A stretch of DNA of 6,230 nucleotides, from NCBI GenBank assembly GCA_013286075.1, contig JABDGJ010000043.1, positions 1 through 6,230 of the forward strand, given 5' to 3'. The position numbers were made by a program, and so were the translations under genes. Below, piece by piece: positions 1 to 4,688 of the stretch. This DNA comes from Chlamydiota bacterium (GTDB taxonomy: Bacteria > Chlamydiota > Chlamydiia > Chlamydiales > Parachlamydiaceae). Every line of letters starts with the position of its first letter. Position 1 is the stretch's first letter. The notes under the pieces are model-generated. The model saw only the letters and a program-made list of their open reading frames with translations, did no database searches and was not told where the DNA came from.

Positions 1-1803
1 CTCCCCTGTCCTTCTCGAAGATGGGCCAAAGGAAAGTATTTTTGCCCATTTTTCTGATCTACCCATACAGCGTGGCGATGACTAAAGGTTCCTCGAGCAG
101 TATCTTGACCCACTAATCGAACAGGAGTTCCTTCCCATACCAATGTACCATATGCCAAAAATTCTGCTACTCCCCAATCAAAAAAACCATCTTCTAAGAT
201 CACTTTTTCTCGTTCTTTAATGAGATGCTCTATTTTTGAGTGAACTACAAAGTCCGGAGGAATCACGCTAAAAGCTTTCGATATTTTTTCTACTATTTCT
301 CGATCCACGCGAGTAGTGACTGATTCAAATAAGAACGCTTCACTATCCACAACTGCTTCTGATTCATTTTCCTCAACGAGTTGATTTGTTCTTTGGAATT
401 CTTCTTGTAATCGGTCTTTTATCTTTTTTTCTTGTGCGGCCATATAGGAAAGATCAATAATTCCCTCTGCAATCAATTGCTCTCCATATAAAGAACGGAT
501 CGATTTCTTTTTTTTGATGATCTGGTATTCTAAAGGCTGTGTAAATGCAGGTTCATCTCCCTCATTATGACCATATTTCCTATAGCAAGTTAGATCGATA
601 AATACATCGCAATGAAATTTTTGTCGAATTTCGAAAGCAAAGAGCATCGCACGCACACACATTTCAGGATCTTCGACGTTGACATGCAAAACAGGAATTC
701 CAAAAGTCCACGCAATATTGGTGCAATAGAGTGTAGAACGAGCTTCTTGTTTGGAAGTTGTAAAGCCAATTTGATTATTCACAACAATATGTACCGTTCC
801 CCCTGTTTCAAAACCAACTAATTTCCCCATTTGCAAAGTTTCATAGACAACTCCTTGTGCAGCAAGAGAACCATCCCCATGAATGAGCAGTGGAATAATT
901 CTTATTCTTTCTTTCTCATCTCCAGCAAGAAATTGTTTCGCATGGGTCTGTCCTTCAATCACAGGATCAATCGATTCTAAATGGCTTGGATTGGAGGCAA
1001 GAGTAATTTTGATTTTCTTTCCATCATAGGTCTCCGCTTCATCATTTGTGTGCCCCTTGTGGTATCGAATATCTCCCGTACCATCGGAATTTGAAGGGAT
1101 ATATTCTTCATCAAAATCTTTAAAAATTCTCGAAAGAGGTTTGTGCACAATATTTGCCAAAACATTTAAACGACCTCTATGGGACATCCCAATAAAAAAT
1201 TCCTGCACTTTTTTGTCTGCGGCTTTTGCAATAAATAGTGCCAACATAGGAATAAGCGTTTCTCCACCTTCTAAGGAAAATCGCTTTTTTCCCACATGTT
1301 TGGTATGTAAAAAGGACTCTAATGCTTCTGCTTGAGAAAGAAGATCTAAGATTGTCAATTTTTCTTCTTTTTCTCAAGGGCTGCAAAAATCTCTCCCTTT
1401 CAATTTCTGATTGGATCCACTCCTCTACTTCTGGTTCCGTAAATCCCTTAAATTCGAAACCAATTGTTTGACAATACAACTTTTGTAAAGACTCTACTTC
1501 TTTTTCCTTCTCCCCGTTCCCCTGTACATCTAATAATGGACATTCCCTTTTTGTTGTTTCCAGAGGGTTCGTGCGAGCCATCCGATGACCATGGCGCCGA
1601 TAGGCTTCTACTAACTGATCAATATTTTTTTTCTGTGTATGTGGAATGTGCTCTACAAAAGAATTTTGATCCGTATCAATCGTATTAAAAAATTTTGCCC
1701 AAGAAGAATTGATTGCGATGTCGCCTGATTGGAAGGCATTGTACATCGTTTCCAAAAAGGGAAGGTTGATAATCTGACTTGCTACATCTTTATTAAAAGA
1801 CAT
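1..1803 (-). pseudogene. sucA: 2-oxoglutarate dehydrogenase E1 component, partial, with an apparent frameshift
   Basis: This encodes the thiamine-diphosphate-dependent E1 subunit (EC 1.2.4.2) of the cytosolic 2-oxoglutarate dehydrogenase complex, which decarboxylates 2-oxoglutarate and succinylates the lipoyl group of E2 (SucB) in the TCA cycle. The ATG at 1803 opens 143 codons with the family N-terminal segment (LPFLETMYNAF, then AYRRHGHRMARTNPL at 67-81). The reading then has to move by +1 near 1374. After that, 457 codons are open to the left edge. With the shift corrected, I see RFSLEGGETLIPML (174-187), SHRGRLNVL (207-215), NPSHLE, the ThDP/Mg motif GDG (309-311) with NNQIGFTT (342-349), GHNEGDEPAFTQP (from 411), and GQDTARGTFSHRHAVW near the edge. 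About 600 of the roughly 930 residues usual for the family are visible. No stop codon was found in either part in its own frame, and conservation is strong on both sides, so the shift may be a sequencing error in an A-rich tract rather than gene death. The rest of the gene lies beyond position 1. The start is preceded by a weak GGAA. The family assignment is very secure; the broken state is not. Confidence 0.93.
1359..1377 (-). other. +1 frameshift site in sucA, A-rich tract
   Basis: Read on the minus strand, codons CAG CCC TTG (ending at 1375) belong to the N-terminal frame. The conserved continuation EKEEKLTILDLLSQ is read from 1373, so one base must be skipped. The tract between holds two runs of five A separated by GAAG. 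Removing one A anywhere in it restores a single continuous frame. The N-terminal frame otherwise reads nonconserved protein until a stop at about 1177. A shift earlier than TTG would meet a TGA in the second frame, which limits the site to this stretch or shortly after it. Confidence 0.85.
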
Positions 1804-1822
1804 TCATTTCCATTTTTTAACT

Positions 1823-1935
1823 AGGGCGTGTCATCAATTGCTAATAGCCTCTATTCAAGATTATTTCTCAAGCGGGTGATCACCGGCTTGGAAAGAACTT
1901 GAATAAAGGTTTATTATCAATTGATGATACGCCCT
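1823..1935. mobile_element. 113-bp palindromic foldback element (MITE-like)
   Basis: The sequence from 1823 (AGGGCGTGTCATCAATTG) and the reverse complement of the sequence ending at 1935 (AGGGCGTATCATCAATTG) match at about 22 of the first 25 bases. The match continues with small gaps to a centre at GGTGATCACC (1875-1884), so the whole unit is one long imperfect hairpin. Highly similar terminal inverted repeats on a unit of this size with no coding capacity are typical of non-autonomous elements mobilised by a full-size insertion sequence. A related single end lies at 4633-4659, which supports a repeated family. No convincing target duplication is visible: the flanks read CTA on the left and TGA on the right. 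It lies 19 bp upstream of the sucA start, so sucA transcription must begin inside it or pass through it. A large regulatory hairpin is the alternative, but the second copy of the end favours a mobile element. Confidence 0.7.
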
Positions 1936-2031
1936 GAATGATGGTATAACTTAGAAATAAATAATTTGAAAGTGTAAAATAAAGTAACTCTAGTTGGACC
2001 TGCATTGATGCATTTTATGATTTTGGTGAGA
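1936..2031. other. AT-rich spacer between two palindromic elements
   Basis: This 96-bp stretch is the only part of the sucA/lipoprotein divergent intergenic region that does not belong to a palindrome. It has no reading frame worth reporting. It contains the putative plus-strand promoter at 1994-2021. On the minus strand I see only weak promoter-like matches that could serve sucA. It is probably what remains of the original divergent control region after the flanking elements arrived. Confidence 0.45.
1994..2021 (+). promoter_or_regulatory. Putative sigma70-type promoter for the lipoprotein-resB operon
   Basis: A TTGGAC -35-like hexamer (1994-1999) and a TATGAT -10-like hexamer (2016-2021) are separated by 16 bp. 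The -10 differs from TATAAT at one position; the -35 match is poor. Transcription would start near 2028, a few bases before the second palindrome, placing that whole palindrome in the 5' leader of the operon. This rests on consensus matching in AT-rich DNA, so it is tentative. Confidence 0.3.
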
Positions 2032-2192
2032 ATACCGAAGTGATTTCAAAATTTGGTTTCTGGCAACGCGAAAGCTCCCGCGATTATAAAGATAAAAAAA
2101 GGCCCAATATTATAATATGGGACCGTTTTTTATCTTTTAATCCCGGGGCTTTGGCGCAGCCAAAAATCCAAATTTTGAGACCACTTCGGTAT
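2032..2192. mobile_element. 161-bp palindromic foldback element (MITE-like), overlapping the start of the lipoprotein gene
   Basis: The left arm starts at 2032 with ATACCGAAGTGATTTCAAAA, and the reverse complement of the right arm ending at 2192 starts ATACCGAAGTGGTCTCAAAA. By hand alignment the two arms of about 80 bases agree at roughly four fifths of positions with a few one-base gaps, all the way to an AT-rich centre near 2112. The ends read A-TA-CCGAAG and CTTCGG-TA-T, which would suit a TA target duplication of the IS630/Tc1-mariner kind. It is unrelated in sequence to the 1823-1935 element. The right arm carries the predicted TTG start and the first six codons of the adjacent lipoprotein gene. 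No second copy lies in this window, so mobility is inferred from structure alone. Confidence 0.65.
2091..2134. terminator. Bidirectional intrinsic terminator-like hairpin at the centre of the second palindrome
   Basis: The segment 2101-2112 (GGCCCAATATTA) pairs with 2113-2124 (TAATATGGGACC) at about 10 of 12 positions, although a real hairpin would open a small central loop. It is followed on the plus strand by GTTTTTT and preceded by seven A, which read as a U-run on the minus strand. The unit therefore has terminator form in both directions. It sits between the putative promoter near 2000 and the lipoprotein coding region, where it could attenuate that operon. Confidence 0.5.
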
Positions 2193-2810
2193 ATATCCAT
2201 TATATTTTGTTGTTTGTTAACAAGTTGTACGCAAGAGAATAACGATCAAAAAACATGGCAATCCTTTCAAGCAAGGAATGAAAAACATTCTCTTGATCGC
2301 CCTTATGTCTATCACGCTCATGTTCCCTTTGATTGGAAACGGAAAGATCATCCTCAAGATACATCAGTCGTAGATACTCGGCTTCCTATTGCCGAATTTT
2401 TTATTGGTGATGAGACAGAATACATTCGAATCACCATCCATACTTTTCCCACCTCTTCTCTTAGTTCAAGTATTCCTCCACAAATGCAGGTCGGCCGATG
2501 GAAAAATCAATTTGATTCGCTCGATCCATCCGCTCTTTCCACTCGTACAGAATCTCGCGGAGGATTTCAAGGACTCTTTTTTGAAGCAGAGGGAACAACT
2601 CAAAACAAGTATTGCTCTATTCTTGCGTGGAGCATGCAATTGTCTTCTTTCTATCTGAAAAAATTACAACAAGGAAAAAATCCTTTGGATCAATATAAGC
2701 AAGCAGATTACACAATCAAAGCTATAGGGTCTAAAGATCTTCTGCAACAGCACAAAGAAGCTATCATAGAATTTGCCCATTCATTTGAATTGATCGAAGA
2801 ATTTACATGA
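2175..2810 (+). CDS. Putative small lipoprotein upstream of resB
   Basis: I do not recognise a named family. From a TTG start the product is 211 residues: a charged n-region (RPLR), a hydrophobic stretch (YISIIFCCLL) and the lipobox LTSC with Cys18 as the lipidated residue, so it should be exported and anchored by lipid. The mature part has PFDW (51-54) and VGRWKNQF (106-113). These loosely resemble small lipoproteins near cytochrome maturation genes in Planctomycetes-Verrucomicrobia-Chlamydiae bacteria; this is from memory and weak. The frame is open back to a GTG at 2040, which would give 256 residues, but that adds 45 residues before the signal peptide, all encoded in a palindromic element, so I prefer the TTG. 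No in-frame ATG lies between 2040 and the lipobox, and no good Shine-Dalgarno precedes either candidate. The stop overlaps the resB start (ATGA), suggesting translational coupling and a role in envelope cytochrome c maturation. Confidence 0.72.
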   Translation: MRPLRYISIIFCCLLTSCTQENNDQKTWQSFQARNEKHSLDRPYVYHAHVPFDWKRKDHPQDTSVVDTRLPIAEFFIGDETEYIRITIHTFPTSSLSSSIPPQMQVGRWKNQFDSLDPSALSTRTESRGGFQGLFFEAEGTTQNKYCSILAWSMQLSSFYLKKLQQGKNPLDQYKQADYTIKAIGSKDLLQQHKEAIIEFAHSFELIEEFT

Positions 2811-3901
2811 AAAAAAATATTGTTTTTCTCTTTCATTTTTTAGGGGGAGTGTATTTTGCTATTTTTTTGATTGCATTCACAGCTTGTGTGATCATGCTAG
2901 GAACCGCAATAGAAAGTTACACAGGCTCTCACGCCTTGGCTGCAATCTGGACATACGAACACCCTCTTTTCTTCACTCTTCTTATTTTGTTTTTTATCAA
3001 TATTCTCTTTTCCGCTCTTCGTCGCTGGCCTTTCAAGAGACAGCATCTTCCTTTCTTGCTCACTCATTGGGGATTATTGATGATCATCGGTGGAACTATG
3101 ATAAAAAATAGTATCGGATTACAAGGAATACTATCGGTATGTGAAGGAAGTGCAAACAATCGAGTCGTTTTACCTTCTACCTATGCATTATTAATAGAAA
3201 AAGGAGACAAGCAAGGGCAAACGAGTAGTAGAGAAATCCTCCTCCCTTCTCTCCTCCCTCAAGTATATTATCCCGATCATTTCCCCGGGTTACAATGCAG
3301 AGTCATTGGATACGCTCCTCACGTCCAAGAAAAATACATGAATGGGATGAAACGTCGAGAAATCATTCCTGAAAAACCCCCTCGTAACAAAGAAGAACAT
3401 CGACCGGGTATCGTCCTCGAAGTCAGCGAAGATGGGAAAACGGAAACCATTGCCCTTGCCTATGATCCTACTTTTCAAAATTATAAATGGCCTCTATTGC
3501 ATGGAAAATATGTCGTTCGATTTCAACCACAACAAAAAGAAATTCCCTATCGAATTCGGTTGCGACAAGCGAGGCAAAATTTCTATCCCCATTCCACCAA
3601 AACGTACAGCTATGAAAGCGATGTCTGGATTATAGCTAAAAATCAGCCGGCAATCCCACACACCCTGAGTATGAATAATGTCTATGAGTCATGGGATGGA
3701 TATCGCTTTTATTTAGCGGGAATTGGGAAATGGTTACACACGGACATTCCATGTGTACAATTCGCAGTAAATCATGACCCGGCAAAGTACTGGCTTACCT
3801 ACCCAGGGGCTCTTTTCGTTTGTATCGGCAGTGCGTTACTTCTTTTTTTTAGGAACCAAACATTTCGTCAAAAAATTGGACCATTGCAGACCATGCCCTA
3901 G
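2807..3901 (+). CDS. resB: ResB-like System II cytochrome c biogenesis protein
   Basis: This is an inner-membrane partner of CcsA in System II cytochrome c maturation, in which the pair moves haem to the outer face and joins it to apocytochrome CXXCH motifs. The 364 residues show the ResB/Ccs1 plan: three N-terminal membrane segments (about 7-32, 52-70 and 82-100), a large extracytoplasmic domain, and a fourth segment (about 329-348). His87 in LLTHWGLLMIIGG matches the conserved membrane histidine of the family (TM-His1 in CcsBA fusions). Before the last segment is VNHDPAKYW, close to the usual NHDPG motif. The protein is shorter than the largest ResB proteins but normal for the compact type found beside a separate CcsA. 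The ATG at 2807 overlaps the stop of the preceding lipoprotein gene. The last 17 codons overlap a convergent hydrolase gene, so the cytoplasmic tail after the fourth segment may be acquired sequence. Confidence 0.87.
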   Translation: MKKNIVFLFHFLGGVYFAIFLIAFTACVIMLGTAIESYTGSHALAAIWTYEHPLFFTLLILFFINILFSALRRWPFKRQHLPFLLTHWGLLMIIGGTMIKNSIGLQGILSVCEGSANNRVVLPSTYALLIEKGDKQGQTSSREILLPSLLPQVYYPDHFPGLQCRVIGYAPHVQEKYMNGMKRREIIPEKPPRNKEEHRPGIVLEVSEDGKTETIALAYDPTFQNYKWPLLHGKYVVRFQPQQKEIPYRIRLRQARQNFYPHSTKTYSYESDVWIIAKNQPAIPHTLSMNNVYESWDGYRFYLAGIGKWLHTDIPCVQFAVNHDPAKYWLTYPGALFVCIGSALLLFFRNQTFRQKIGPLQTMP

Positions 3902-4583
3902 CAGCACTTTTTGGTTGAAAATACAAACCATGCTCTTGATCATGAGCTGCTGGATTCGTAAAAGCATGCGTAGTATGACTATAAATATTCATCTGCCAAT
4001 CAACTTTGGCTTTCGTAAATTCGGTCTGGAAATGTTGAATATCTTGTTCAGAAACCAATGGATCATCATGTCCATGAAGAACTAAGAGAGATCCTTCAAT
4101 TGCTTGTGCTATAGGGACGGTCTTCGCTACTTTTCCTCTAAGCGCATTTCCTAAAACAGCATGAAAAGCCACCACAGCTTTTACGTCAATCCCACTCCGA
4201 AGCAATTCAATTACTGACAATCCTCCGAAACAAAACCCAATCGCACCCACCTTATAAGAATCTACTAGAGGATGTTGCTGAACCAATCGTAGTGCGGAAC
4301 AAATTCTTCTTTGCAAAAGAACTCTATCGAAAAATAGAGGAATCATCAGCTCTTGTGCTTCGCTAGGATTTTTGGCAATTTTGCCTTTACCATATAAATC
4401 GACAGCGAATCCAACATAGCCCAAGGAAGCGATTTCATCTGCCTTCTGCCTAGCAAAATCATCTTGCCCCATCCATGCGTGCGCAACAATAACCGCCGGC
4501 CTTTTTTCTTGATTTTTTGGAAAGCTCCAATATCCTTCAAAAGGAAGACCATCAATTTCATAGATCACTTTTTCATTTCGCAT
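3849..4583 (-). CDS. Dienelactone hydrolase family protein (alpha/beta hydrolase)
   Basis: This is a 244-residue, probably cytosolic alpha/beta hydrolase of the dienelactone hydrolase family. Pseudomonas dienelactone hydrolase (carboxymethylenebutenolidase) opens the lactone ring in chlorocatechol breakdown, but most family members have unknown ester or lactone substrates, so I do not assign one here. The Cys-Asp-His triad is visible: Cys118 in the nucleophile elbow GFCFGG, Asp174 in HGHDDPLV, and His206 in HTTHAF. VIVAHAWMG (31-39) is the usual strand-loop before the oxyanion region. Length is full for the family and there is no signal peptide. The ATG at 4583 is preceded by AAAGGA with about eight bases of spacing, a good ribosome binding site. 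The gene runs against its neighbours, lies between resB and ccsA, and overlaps the 3' end of resB by 53 bp, which suggests it was inserted into that operon. I see no catechol-degradation genes nearby. Confidence 0.9.
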   Translation of the reverse strand: MRNEKVIYEIDGLPFEGYWSFPKNQEKRPAVIVAHAWMGQDDFARQKADEIASLGYVGFAVDLYGKGKIAKNPSEAQELMIPLFFDRVLLQRRICSALRLVQQHPLVDSYKVGAIGFCFGGLSVIELLRSGIDVKAVVAFHAVLGNALRGKVAKTVPIAQAIEGSLLVLHGHDDPLVSEQDIQHFQTEFTKAKVDWQMNIYSHTTHAFTNPAAHDQEHGLYFQPKSAARAWSAMVQFFDEMFGS

Positions 4584-4632
4584 AAAATATTTCCTTTGAG
4601 AATTCCTAAAAAAATAAATTATATCATATGAT

Positions 4633-4659
4633 AAATATTATCAATTGACAACACGCCCT
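4633..4659. repeat. Solitary terminal repeat related to the 1823-1935 palindrome
   Basis: The reverse complement of this stretch begins AGGGCGTGTTGTCAATTGAT and matches the right end of the 113-bp element at about 21 of the first 24 bases. The outer end is at 4659, so the body of the element would lie to the left, towards the hydrolase gene. No matching opposite end is visible between here and resB. It is probably the remnant of a second element copy or one end of a larger insertion. It lies 30 bp before the ccsA start and 50 bp upstream of the hydrolase start, so it occupies their shared divergent control region. Confidence 0.6.
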
Positions 4660-4688
4660 ATACAAATCGGAAAACGGAAACGTTCCCA

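Noticed and set aside
977..1165. Minus-strand open frame of 62 codons
   Set aside because: The conserved sucA protein is read in a different frame of the same strand across this stretch.
612..1335. Plus-strand open frames at 612-821 and 1048-1335
   Set aside because: They lie opposite strongly conserved sucA codons and their products have no recognisable features. They are antisense shadows.
1359..1377. Programmed +1 frameshifting in sucA of the prfB kind
   Set aside because: There is no stop codon in the zero frame at the shift point, no CUU-UGA slippery arrangement and no Shine-Dalgarno-like stimulator at the right distance. An indel in the A-rich tract is simpler.
1820..1938. Target-site duplication around the 113-bp palindrome
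   Set aside because: The immediate flanks (CTA on the left, TGA on the right) do not match beyond what chance allows, so no duplication can be claimed.
2040..2174. N-terminal extension of the lipoprotein from a GTG at 2040
   Set aside because: It would place 45 residues, all encoded by the palindrome, in front of a standard lipoprotein signal peptide, which would prevent normal export. The frame is probably open by chance.
3890..3910. Opposite element end near the resB stop, suggested by ATGCCCTAG
   Set aside because: Only the short GCCCT core matches, and the orientation is wrong for the partner of the end at 4659.
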